64,000 nt of DNA from Thermanaerothrix sp034436175. GTDB lineage: Bacteria; Chloroflexota; Anaerolineae; Anaerolineales; Anaerolineaceae. Made by a program: the position numbers and the translations under genes. The stretch spans positions 1 through 64,000 of the forward strand of contig CAYRUO010000007.1 in the NCBI GenBank assembly GCA_964427505.1, written 5' to 3'. The notes below the pieces were generated by a model that saw only the letters and a list, made by a program, of their open reading frames with translations, did no database searches and was not told the origin of the DNA. Positions 16,720 through 24,602 of this stretch are shown here, piece after piece; within the stretch, counting starts at the first letter, position 1, and each line of letters starts with the position of its first letter.

Positions 16720-17511
16720 TTAGGCCGGCGGCATCCCGTGCACCGTGCCCCGTGCCGTACCCGCGCGGCGGGCAGATTTGACTTTGGCGCGGCGGCGTTC
16801 CTTGCGCGTGGCCGCGATGGCCTTTTTCTCACGCGCGATGTCATCCTGACGCGCCAGTTCGGCCCCGGTTTGCGCCGCCACAATGGCCGAGAAGACCAGC
16901 AATAATGTGCCGACAAAGACCACAATTACATCATATAAGGTAAACAAACCCAAGGGGGTTATTAGGGTGGGATTACCGATGAAGAAGATAATCGCGTTGG
17001 CTAAGATCGCCATAGCCCGCACTTCGGTAGGGCCAATCTTGGCAAACGAGATGCGAAAGACCCCCTTGGTGATCATCAGCAGATAAACCACAATCGAGGT
17101 CTGGAGATAGGATATTGCTCCCAGCAAGGCAATCGTCAGGTTAACATAAGGCGATAGCCCCAAACCGACAAAAATCAGCACCACACTGGCCGTATCTACA
17201 AGATGGTCAATGAAAAAGCCGTAATGAGGGCGCTCAATCTTACGATAGCGCGCCAAGGTGCCGTCCAGGCTATCCCCAAACCAATTTAGGATAAATCCCA
17301 CCGACGCCAGCCAAAGAAAGGCCGGATGCACTGAGGTTAGCCCATAACTCACCGCGATTAGAACACTGGAAAGGAAACCGATAGCCGTCAACATATCCGG
17401 GGTTACCCAAGCCGGCATGTTGCGCGCCAACCAGGCTAACGCCGGGCGCTCCAGGGGCCCCAGCAGAATATCATTGATGCGTTGATGGTCTTTCAAATTG
17501 GGTTGATCCAT
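16720..17511 (-). CDS. CDP-alcohol phosphatidyltransferase
   Basis: 263 residues, five to six membrane helices. The full family motif is visible: Asp80-x2-Asp83-Gly84-x2-Ala87-Arg88-x9-Gly98-x3-Asp102-x3-Asp106. It joins CDP-diacylglycerol (or similar) to an alcohol in phospholipid synthesis. The start at 17511 has GGAG 8 bases upstream; a much longer frame reads into the upstream acyltransferase gene. The C terminus is a basic tail rich in Lys and Arg. It is paired with an acyltransferase gene, as in phosphatidylinositol-mannoside clusters of actinobacteria, but no mannosyltransferase is adjacent. Confidence 0.85.
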   Translation of the reverse strand: MDQPNLKDHQRINDILLGPLERPALAWLARNMPAWVTPDMLTAIGFLSSVLIAVSYGLTSVHPAFLWLASVGFILNWFGDSLDGTLARYRKIERPHYGFFIDHLVDTASVVLIFVGLGLSPYVNLTIALLGAISYLQTSIVVYLLMITKGVFRISFAKIGPTEVRAMAILANAIIFFIGNPTLITPLGLFTLYDVIVVFVGTLLLVFSAIVAAQTGAELARQDDIAREKKAIAATRKERRRAKVKSARRAGTARGTVHGMPPA

Positions 17512-17663
17512 AGGCGAACTCCTGGACAGGTGGTCTAACCCCATTATAGAACGAAACCAGGGCAAAAACCAGTCCTCATTTTTGATGATTTGATGAAGAA
17601 ATGTATAGCAGGTCTCATGTAATCCATTCACAGTCTCGTGACAAAATGTAAAACCCCACGGCC

Positions 17664-18572
17664 TCAAAAAGGTAGCGCCGTCTCTACCTCCGGCCATACG
17701 GGGTAGAACATTGCCCACTGATGCGGTACTTGTCGAATAAGCACCTCGGCTTCACGCAAAACGGCTTCGGCATTCTGAATCAGCGCCTGCTCTAAATCCT
17801 TGGCGGGCTGCATGATCACGGGTGGTCGCGCCACGACGGAATAACGTCCCTCTCCTATGCCAATGCAAGCCACGACGATGATAGGCAAGTTGAGTTGAAG
17901 CGCTAAGCGCACATGAAAGACCGGCAGGGGGGCCGGACGGCCAAAAAAGCGCGGAAAGTAACGCGTCTCATTCAAGGGGCGATCTATTCCGGTAAGCACC
18001 ACACCGCCCTGCTGCAACCGCGCCCGCGCCTGTTGCAAGGCGCTCATGGAAATAGGGGTTATTTCAATGCCGCTGTCGCGGCGCAGGCGGTTCTGCCAGC
18101 GATAGGCCCCCGGCGGCTGTGGATAAGAAAGAACCTGGAAACGCAATCCGCGTAAAGCCAGTGCGCGCCCGGCCAGGTCAAAATTACTTAAATGGGGGGT
18201 AACAATGAACGCTGGGCCACCTTCATGCAGCAAGCGATCGAAGAGGGCTTGAAACTCAGGGGAAAACGTCACCCGGTCTAAGACCTCTTGAGGGCGATTG
18301 AGGGTATGGAAGTAGATGTAAAGATTGCGGGCATGGGTGCGTAAAACCTCTCGAACAATTTGCCGCATTGCCTGAAGGGTCAGGTTTTCGCCGCGAACGA
18401 CCCACTGATTGACACAAATGGCCCGCACAATGGCCGACCGAGTTCGTGAAGCGACCAACGCCGCACCCAGGTCGGCAAGACGGTATCCCAACCAGGGAGG
18501 CGCGGCCTGGCTGATCCCCAGGCCCAGCGCAACGGCGAAGCGGCTGTAGAGCAAAGACTGTAGTAGGTTCAT
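17664..18572 (-). CDS. Lysophospholipid acyltransferase family protein (LpxL/HtrB/PatA-like)
   Basis: 302 residues. The catalytic H-x4-D is His127 to Asp132 in T-P-H-L-S-N-F-D-L-A-G, followed by G-I-D-R-P (about 195-199) and a C-terminal Q-W-A-M-F-Y-P-V-W-P typical of the family. It transfers acyl chains to glycolipids at the inner face of the membrane. GGGAGGA lies before the ATG, and TAAAAT further upstream may be its -10. The CDP-alcohol phosphotransferase gene lies 152 bases downstream on the same strand, suggesting a joint role in making an acylated (glyco)phospholipid. Confidence 0.82.
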   Translation of the reverse strand: MNLLQSLLYSRFAVALGLGISQAAPPWLGYRLADLGAALVASRTRSAIVRAICVNQWVVRGENLTLQAMRQIVREVLRTHARNLYIYFHTLNRPQEVLDRVTFSPEFQALFDRLLHEGGPAFIVTPHLSNFDLAGRALALRGLRFQVLSYPQPPGAYRWQNRLRRDSGIEITPISMSALQQARARLQQGGVVLTGIDRPLNETRYFPRFFGRPAPLPVFHVRLALQLNLPIIVVACIGIGEGRYSVVARPPVIMQPAKDLEQALIQNAEAVLREAEVLIRQVPHQWAMFYPVWPEVETALPF

Positions 18573-18669
18573 GGACGAATTCCTCCCGCCTTGATTTTAA
18601 CGGGATTGGGGGATAAACCCCTCTTGATCAACCCTCGAAAATTCGTTCTAAATTAACCCGCCAAAACCC

Positions 18670-18698
18670 TTGAAATAGAACATATGTTCTGTTATACT
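18670..18698 (+). promoter_or_regulatory. Promoter with LexA/SOS-box-like operator in its spacer
   Basis: TTGAAA (18670-18675), 17 bases, TATACT (18693-18698). The spacer holds AGAACATATGTTCT (18677-18690), a perfect 14-bp palindrome containing GAAC-N4-GTTC. That is the SOS box of Gram-positive LexA (DinR) and also the type reported for Dehalococcoides, another Chloroflexota. Binding here would block RNA polymerase directly. lexA is not in the window, so the regulator is inferred. Confidence 0.75.
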
Positions 18699-18747
18699 GT
18701 AATTACTCTTCAAAAAGGCCAGGAAACAGAAAAAAGGAGCGAAAACA

Positions 18748-19536
18748 ATGGCCGTCCTAACCCAAAAATATCGTTTGGATTTGGCATCAGAAGCGACTTC
18801 CAAGGCAACTCGCCTTGGATTATCACCGTTTGCATCCCAATATGCACCCCGACCAACACTAGAAGAGGTCATCTCCGGATTACCTTTACTCACCCACGAA
18901 ACGGCGCTTTTAGGTATTTGTGAGGATGGCGTTCCCTTGTTACTTGATTTGCATAACCCTTCCCCGGGCGCTCTGCTAATTATCGGTCGTGAGACCTCCA
19001 CGGCGGTTAACCTAATTGAGGTTATCCATCAATCGCTGTTGATCGTAAACAACCGGTTCACCCTAGAACTTTTCCGGGTCAGCGACAGTATCCCCGCAAC
19101 CCCGCACCCTCTTGAACACCGGATTAGTCCATATGAGCGGGACCTCGAATCCACCCTGCGTCATTTAGCGGATATCGCCAATGCGCGACAAAACGGAAAA
19201 ATGCGCGGGCCATCCATTGTTCTCTTGATAGATAACCTCGAATGGGCCTTAAACGCCGATCCCGAAGCCATGTGGGCGTTGGAATACCTGCTTCATTATG
19301 GACCGAACCAGAAAATTTGGCCAATCGTAGCCACCACCCTTGATCAAGAATCCGTCCGCTTGCGTTGGTTGCGCCGGTTTAAGACCTTGATTTGGGCGGC
19401 GGACTTAAGCCCGGATGTTAAACGACAGTTCAATCTCCCCGAACATCCCTATTCTTCAACTTTACCTGCTCCTCACTGCTTTAGCCTAAAAAGCCAGGGG
19501 CAATGGCTACACATCTGGTTACCCGAACAATCCTGA
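18748..19536 (+). CDS. Degenerate FtsK/HerA-like P-loop protein, putative SOS-regulated
   Basis: 262 residues, no named family recognised. Residues 61-95 (G-V-P-L-L-L-D-L then A-L-L-I-I-G-R-E-T-S-T-A-V-N) match the position of the FtsK/HerA Walker A, but the G-K-S/T is lost. Residues 157-165 (I-V-L-L-I-D-N-L-E) resemble Walker B. W-P-I-V-A-T-T (about 191-197) fits the sensor strand I-x-L-I-x-A-T-Q. So the fold is likely kept and ATP hydrolysis probably not. AAGGAG lies 9 bases before the ATG. The LexA-type promoter upstream suggests DNA-damage induction. An 85-residue protein follows after 13 bases. Confidence 0.55.
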   Translation: MAVLTQKYRLDLASEATSKATRLGLSPFASQYAPRPTLEEVISGLPLLTHETALLGICEDGVPLLLDLHNPSPGALLIIGRETSTAVNLIEVIHQSLLIVNNRFTLELFRVSDSIPATPHPLEHRISPYERDLESTLRHLADIANARQNGKMRGPSIVLLIDNLEWALNADPEAMWALEYLLHYGPNQKIWPIVATTLDQESVRLRWLRRFKTLIWAADLSPDVKRQFNLPEHPYSSTLPAPHCFSLKSQGQWLHIWLPEQS

Positions 19537-19549
19537 TTGAGGTGAGACC

Positions 19550-19807
19550 ATGAAAATGGGCATGCTCTGGTATGATGATGACCCCAAAGCCGATTTGCGC
19601 GCCAAGGTTCACCGCGCGGCGGAGTACTATCAGAAAAAATACGGCATTCGACCTAACCTCTGCTTTGTGCACCCCAGCATGTTGAATCAAGAACGTCTGC
19701 ATCTCAACGGCATCGAAGTTCGCACGAACCACCGCGTTCTACGCAACCATCTATGGCTGGGTTTGCTTGAACTCGGTGACCCAGCCCCATCGCTCCAGGG
19801 GAGTTAA
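19550..19807 (+). CDS. Small conserved-looking hypothetical protein (85 aa)
   Basis: Begins M-K-M-G-M-L-W-Y-D-D-D-P-K-A-D-L and contains Y-Y-Q-K-K-Y-G-I-R-P-N-L-C-F-V-H-P and H-L-W-L-G-L. The regular helix after D-D-D-P-K and the strand L-C-F-V-H-P look like a folded alpha/beta domain. No membrane segment or signal. GAGGTGAG lies just upstream of the ATG. It is the second gene of the putative SOS operon. Function unknown; linkage suggests it acts with the degenerate P-loop protein. Confidence 0.6.
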   Translation: MKMGMLWYDDDPKADLRAKVHRAAEYYQKKYGIRPNLCFVHPSMLNQERLHLNGIEVRTNHRVLRNHLWLGLLELGDPAPSLQGS

Positions 19808-19825
19808 CCGGTTTTCCGTGGGCGA

Positions 19826-20782
19826 TTAGCCTTTCAAATCAGCCTCACGATCAGAATGCGCGATCAAACCTTGGAAGAGGCGGCGCAAAACCCCCAGCAA
19901 CGAAGATGACTTAACTCCGGCAAATTGTTCGCGAAAATGATTCGCCGCCTCTTCGGGGGTCACCTCGCGCCGATACTGCTCGCGCAAATACCATAGATGC
20001 TCAATAATCCATAAATAAAGGTCGGCTACGGTACGGCCTGGAAAATCTTTGAGCAAATCGCTGGCTTCGATCACCCGTGCCAGGGGCAGATAAACCTCAT
20101 CATACCAGGACGTCACCGCCTCTTCATACGGAACGTCTTCCCCGCGCTCCAGACCCATAAAGTAACGATGGACATCAATGTGTTCCAACAGTTTGGCGTA
20201 TTGCCCCGGCAAGGTTAGATCTATCTTCGCTCCAGGGCGCAGTTGATCCAACCGTGTTTTGGCATAAAACTCGCCTTTCTCATGCAAGGTGATCAACTCG
20301 TCAATATCCGTGTGCTCATCAATCGGCACCGGCGTTTCAATTTCAATCACATAGGCATCAATGAATTTCTGCCCCCGCTCGCGCGCTACCGAGACGCGGT
20401 GATTGCCGTCCTTCACAAAATACGCCTCGCCGATCTTATAGAGTTCCACCGGCGGTAGGTCAATATCCTGTAATCGAGCCACATCAATGCTAATCCATCG
20501 TGAGGCAGTGCGAGAATGGCGGGGAAGAAAGGCACGGTCAAAATCCTGATATCGCCCTACGCTCCCGATAATTTTCTCAATCGGCACTTCTTGCAGCCCG
20601 ATGTAATGTTGTCCACGCATCGGGAGGCGCGCCTTTACCTCGTCAAACGGCAAAAGGCGATTTGAGGACTGCGTGAACCACGAGAAAACCGAACGCCAGA
20701 ACCCCTTGCGCAAAGCCGCCTCAAAATCGGCTTTGGCGATGCGTTCGAGAAAACTCTCATCCCGAGGGGGAATTTCACTCAT
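19826..20782 (-). CDS. ParB/sulfiredoxin-like nuclease-fold protein of unknown role
   Basis: 318 residues. Near residues 105-150 it has I-D-V-A-R-L-Q-D-I-D-L-P-P-V-E-L-Y-K-I-G, then Y-F-V-K-D-G-N-H-R-V-S-V-A-R, the core of ParB N-terminal-like domains (D-G-x-H-R). The remainder is helical without a clear helix-turn-helix. ATG 20782 has GGAGG 6 bases upstream and overlaps the end of the phosphoesterase gene by 8 bases, so the two are coupled. Its partner and target are unknown; similar proteins are annotated as ParB-like or DUF4032-related. Confidence 0.6.
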   Translation of the reverse strand: MSEIPPRDESFLERIAKADFEAALRKGFWRSVFSWFTQSSNRLLPFDEVKARLPMRGQHYIGLQEVPIEKIIGSVGRYQDFDRAFLPRHSRTASRWISIDVARLQDIDLPPVELYKIGEAYFVKDGNHRVSVARERGQKFIDAYVIEIETPVPIDEHTDIDELITLHEKGEFYAKTRLDQLRPGAKIDLTLPGQYAKLLEHIDVHRYFMGLERGEDVPYEEAVTSWYDEVYLPLARVIEASDLLKDFPGRTVADLYLWIIEHLWYLREQYRREVTPEEAANHFREQFAGVKSSSLLGVLRRLFQGLIAHSDREADLKG

Positions 20783-21461
20783 GCATAACCTCCTGTGCCT
20801 TACGCCGCGGCCAGAAAGCCGGTCGCGAGGCAGGCACCTCGTACACAATTTCGCGGTAACCGTAAGCATTTATCACCACCGTTTTACCCACGCGGGTGAC
20901 GGTTGGGATGTCGTTGCGATAGACATGAACGTGCCCGTGCAAATGATAAGCCGGCTGAAAGGTTTCAATCAACCAGCGAAACGCTTTTATACCACGATGG
21001 GGCCGGTCATTCAGATCATGGATCTTCCAGGGTGGCGCATGGGTGACAAAGATATCCAGGTAGCGCCCATAGAACAGATAGTTAAGCAGCAAACGGGGCA
21101 CTAACCCCAGCACCATGAGCCACATCTCTGCCTGAGAGTATTGGTGCGGGCCGTAATTATACTGCAGACACCCCTCGATACCGGCCAATAACAAACCCTC
21201 CGGGGTGCGCACCACCCGTCGGTGGAGATTTACGGCCCCCCACGGGGCATGCGGATCTCTGCCCGTTCCTAGTTCAACCTTGTCAGTATGGTTCCCTTCC
21301 ACGTAGTAAAGGGGGCGGTCCAGCATGCTGATGATAAATTCAAGGTAATAGTGCGGTAAATCGCCACACCCAATAACCAAATCAATGTGGCGAAAGCGGT
21401 TTACGATGTTGGCATCGTAGATAAAACCCAATTCCACATCACTGACCGCCAGGATATTCAT
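20775..21461 (-). CDS. Calcineurin-like metallophosphoesterase
   Basis: 228 residues. Metal motifs in order: V-S-D-V-E (about 7-11, Glu where His is usual), G-C-G-D-L-P, G-N-H-T-D, V-T-H-A-P-P and H-G-H-V-H. The substrate could be a nucleotide, a phosphoprotein or a lipid. The start at 21461 is chosen because the fold begins at once; a longer frame would overlap acpS. It is co-transcribed with the ParB-like gene (8-base overlap). Confidence 0.82.
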   Translation of the reverse strand: MNILAVSDVELGFIYDANIVNRFRHIDLVIGCGDLPHYYLEFIISMLDRPLYYVEGNHTDKVELGTGRDPHAPWGAVNLHRRVVRTPEGLLLAGIEGCLQYNYGPHQYSQAEMWLMVLGLVPRLLLNYLFYGRYLDIFVTHAPPWKIHDLNDRPHRGIKAFRWLIETFQPAYHLHGHVHVYRNDIPTVTRVGKTVVINAYGYREIVYEVPASRPAFWPRRKAQEVMHE

Positions 21462-21504
21462 GCGACCCGTCCCATACTCATCATAGCACCCCGGCCAATC
21501 CCGT

Positions 21505-21906
21505 TCAAGCGCTCTCTTCTCCCCCTGTGGGGCCAAGCGCAACGACCATCGCCATGGCCAGGGTGTGGGTATGGGTGATGCTCACCGACCACTCCCGCAG
21601 GTTAAGTGCCGCCGCGCGTTCCGCCGCCCGACCGTGCAGATGAAGCAAAGGTTGGCCCTCGGGGCCGCGCTGCACTTCAATCTCCTGCCAGGAAATGGGG
21701 CCAATGCCACACCCCAAAGCCTTCGCCACCGCCTCCTTGACCGCAAACCGCCCCGCCAATACTGCCAGATCCTCATTCGCCTCCTCCAACTCCAGGGGAG
21801 TGAAAACCCGGCGCAAGAACCGCTGACGGATTTGCGGATCAAGGCGCTCAAGACGTTGGATTTCGACTAAATCAACACCACAGCGCAATGCCATCGCGTT
21901 AGCCAT
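21505..21906 (-). CDS. acpS: Holo-[acyl-carrier-protein] synthase
   Basis: 133 residues. G-V-D-L-V-E-I (Asp12) and F-A-V-K-E-A-V-A-K-A-L-G (Glu58) bind Mg and coenzyme A; S-I-T-H-T near residue 109 closes the site. The enzyme attaches 4'-phosphopantetheine to acyl carrier protein. The gene overlaps the end of the M16 peptidase gene by 8 bases, so it is part of the minus-strand unit that ends at 19826. Confidence 0.95.
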   Translation of the reverse strand: MANAMALRCGVDLVEIQRLERLDPQIRQRFLRRVFTPLELEEANEDLAVLAGRFAVKEAVAKALGCGIGPISWQEIEVQRGPEGQPLLHLHGRAAERAAALNLREWSVSITHTHTLAMAMVVALGPTGGEESA

Positions 21907-23197
21907 CTATAGGCGGGCCGGCGCTAACGATGATCAAGCGTTCGGGATCAAGGTAGCGGCGAGCGACGTCCAGAATTTGCTCCCGCGTCACCGCAAGCAC
22001 CTGCTGAGGATAGCGTTGCAGATAATCCAGCCCAAGGTTAAAGCGTTCCATGTTCAGAATCGCGCCGGCCACCCCGGCATTTGACTCCAAGGAAAGAGGC
22101 AACCGCCCGATAAAATGGGATTGGCTGTCACTCAGTTCCTCTTCGCTCACCGGCTCACTAATAAAACGCCGAATTTCCTCCTGAATAAGCCCAATCGCCC
22201 GTTCGAGATTAGCCGGGTTGACCCCCGCATTGACCTCCCAAGAACCTGCTACCATCCAGGCATTCAGGCTGCTCATGGCATAATACGCCAAGCCGGCTTT
22301 CTCCCTCACCACTTCGCCAATCCGCCCCATCATACCGAACTGACCAAGGATGTTATTACCCAGCGAGGCCGGTAGATAATCGGGATGATTCCGCTTTGGC
22401 CCCAGGGTGCCGATGATCAATTCGGTTTGGGCCTTGTCCGGCAAAGGCACGTGTTGACGGATGCTCTGCGCCGGCGGCTTCACCGCTGGAAAGTTTTCCT
22501 CATCCGCCATTGGCGAAGCCGACCAATCACCTAAGGCAGTGTCCACCTGTGCCATTACCTCCTCGGCAGTTACCGCCCCTACCACGACCAACACCATCCC
22601 CTGCGGGCGGAAATACGCCTGATGGAACGCCGCCAAATCCTCACGGGTAATTTTCTGAATCGTTTCAGGGTAGCCATCTTCAGAACGCCCATAGGGATGA
22701 TCCGGGAAGAGCAGCGCGTCAAAGGTCAGTTCGGCCATTTCCGCCGGATCCTGGGCGCGAATCGCCAGGCTGGTCAGCAATTGCGCCCGCAACCGTTCCA
22801 CCTGTTCGATTGGAAACGTGGGCTCGCGGACACACGATGAGAGCAGATTTAACAACAGCGGCAAATCCTCGGCCAGGGCACGCCCGCCAAACGTAATGGT
22901 GTGGACGTTGGCACTAAAGCCCAGGCTGGCTCCCGCCGACTCCAACATATCGTGAAGGGCATGAAAATCATAACGGGCGGTGCCGCGCATCAACGCCCGT
23001 GCCGTGAAACCGGCTAAGCCCAGTTTATCCAGCGGATCATATTTGCTCCCACAAGGCAAATAGCCGTTTATAACCACCGAGGCGCTGTTGAAATTACTGC
23101 GCGTTAATACCACAATGCCGTTAGGCAGTTCTACCCGGGTGATATCCTCCGGCCCAGGTAGTGAGCGCCAAATTTCAGATGATGGCGTTGCCGTCAT
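21899..23197 (-). CDS. M16 family peptidase-like protein, non-catalytic subunit
   Basis: 432 residues with the two M16 half-domains (L-P-N-G-I-V-V-L at the start; H-P-Y-G-R in the middle). The zinc motif H-x-x-E-H is replaced: the equivalent position reads G-L-A-G-F-T-A-R-A-L-M-R-G-T. So it should not cut peptides itself. Such partners pair with an active subunit, as in mitochondrial processing peptidase. Start overlaps the stop of the active subunit (ATGA). Confidence 0.88.
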   Translation of the reverse strand: MTATPSSEIWRSLPGPEDITRVELPNGIVVLTRSNFNSASVVINGYLPCGSKYDPLDKLGLAGFTARALMRGTARYDFHALHDMLESAGASLGFSANVHTITFGGRALAEDLPLLLNLLSSCVREPTFPIEQVERLRAQLLTSLAIRAQDPAEMAELTFDALLFPDHPYGRSEDGYPETIQKITREDLAAFHQAYFRPQGMVLVVVGAVTAEEVMAQVDTALGDWSASPMADEENFPAVKPPAQSIRQHVPLPDKAQTELIIGTLGPKRNHPDYLPASLGNNILGQFGMMGRIGEVVREKAGLAYYAMSSLNAWMVAGSWEVNAGVNPANLERAIGLIQEEIRRFISEPVSEEELSDSQSHFIGRLPLSLESNAGVAGAILNMERFNLGLDYLQRYPQQVLAVTREQILDVARRYLDPERLIIVSAGPPIDG

Positions 23198-24492
23198 GCC
23201 ATTGCCTCCTCGCCAGTAGGTTGATAAACACCCACCACCCGCCGTTGGGGCTGGAGATAAGTCTGCGCAATGCGCTGAACATCCTCAGGCTGCACCGCGG
23301 AAAGGCGCTCAACGTAATGTGCAAACCACTCATAGGTCGCAAACATTTCCGAGAACCCCAACCAAAAGCCCTGATTGGTGATGTTCTCACTCCCATAGGC
23401 AAAGAGCGCCCGCGCCTGTTTGAGCGCGCGCTGAATTTCCTCCTCACGCACCGGCTCAACGTGCAAGCGCTGAATCTCGGCATCAACGGCGTTCAACACG
23501 GCTTCGGGCGTGCTCTTGGGGTGAACGGTGATCACCAAATCATAGAGATAAGGGTCAATGGTGGCGTGTAAACCACCCCCAATGCTTACCGCCAATTCAC
23601 GCTCAACCAAAGCCTGGTAAAGGCGCGACGTCTTATTGGAAACACCCCCACCGCCGAACATGTTCAGACTGCTCGGACCGGACAGCAAACTATCTAAAAC
23701 CGTAAAGGCAAAGAAATCGGGGTGGTTTGCCGCCGGAGCACGATAGGCCAAATGCATGAACACCGTTGTCCCCGGCCCTTTCACTTCAACCCGCCGTTCC
23801 TGAGCCAGCGGCGGCTCTTGGGGAATCTCCTTGCGGATAACCTCACCTGGCGGCAAATGACCGAAAGTCTGCTCGATTTTCTCGAGCATCATGCCAGTCT
23901 CAAAATCGCCCGCCGCGGCGATCAGGGCATTTGCCGGTGTGTAATATCGGCGGTAATGATGATACAAATCGTCACGGGTTATTTGCCGCAAATCCTCTTT
24001 GAGCCCGATCACCTCGTAGCGATACGGGTGATGATCAAACGCCGCCATCTGCACCGCTTCGCCCAAAAGGAAAAGTGGTTCGTTTTCACTGCCTTCACGC
24101 TCCGAGAGGATTACCGTGCGCTCTGCTTCGACATCTTCGGGATCAAAACGGCTGTTGACCATGCGGTCGGCCTCCAAGTCAAGCGCGAGGTCAATCTTAT
24201 TTGCCGGAAGGGTTTCAAAGTAGGTTGTCCAATCCAGGTACGTGAAGGCATTCCACATCCCACCCTCGCGCGAAATCCAACGATCCAGCACACCAGGCGG
24301 GAAGCGCGGTGTCCCCTTGAACTGCATGTGCTCAACCCAGTGGGAAAGGCCGGTTTTGCCGCGCACTTCATCTCGCGAGCCCACCCGGTACCAAACCCAA
24401 AAACTGATCAACGGCGCAGTATGAATCTCTTTTAGAAGCACGGTCAACCCATTGGATAATTGGGTGCGTGTTATAGGTATCTCGTTAACCAT
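23194..24492 (-). CDS. M16 family zinc peptidase, catalytic subunit
   Basis: 432 residues. The inverted zinc motif is His51-Trp-Val-Glu54-His55 in G-L-S-H-W-V-E-H-M-Q-F-K-G-T, and the distal Glu is in V-I-L-S-E-R-E-G-S. It pairs with the next, inactive subunit by a 4-base overlap. These peptidases degrade or process short peptides. GGAGG is about 11 bases before the ATG. Confidence 0.93.
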   Translation of the reverse strand: MVNEIPITRTQLSNGLTVLLKEIHTAPLISFWVWYRVGSRDEVRGKTGLSHWVEHMQFKGTPRFPPGVLDRWISREGGMWNAFTYLDWTTYFETLPANKIDLALDLEADRMVNSRFDPEDVEAERTVILSEREGSENEPLFLLGEAVQMAAFDHHPYRYEVIGLKEDLRQITRDDLYHHYRRYYTPANALIAAAGDFETGMMLEKIEQTFGHLPPGEVIRKEIPQEPPLAQERRVEVKGPGTTVFMHLAYRAPAANHPDFFAFTVLDSLLSGPSSLNMFGGGGVSNKTSRLYQALVERELAVSIGGGLHATIDPYLYDLVITVHPKSTPEAVLNAVDAEIQRLHVEPVREEEIQRALKQARALFAYGSENITNQGFWLGFSEMFATYEWFAHYVERLSAVQPEDVQRIAQTYLQPQRRVVGVYQPTGEEAMA

Positions 24493-24602
24493 TATGCTCA
24501 GAGCCTCCTTTTTTGAATCATGCCTAAGTTACCCAGTATTATCAACTCGAAGTTCATTTATAATAAAATCGGAATGCCACAACCAACCCCCAGGAGAACG
24601 CG

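Noticed and set aside
18748..19536. Considered as ImuA/SulA-type (degenerate RecA) SOS protein
   Set aside because: The G-V-P-L-L-L-D-L then I-I-G order and the late A-T-T strand fit FtsK/HerA better than RecA; no imuB or dnaE2 gene follows.
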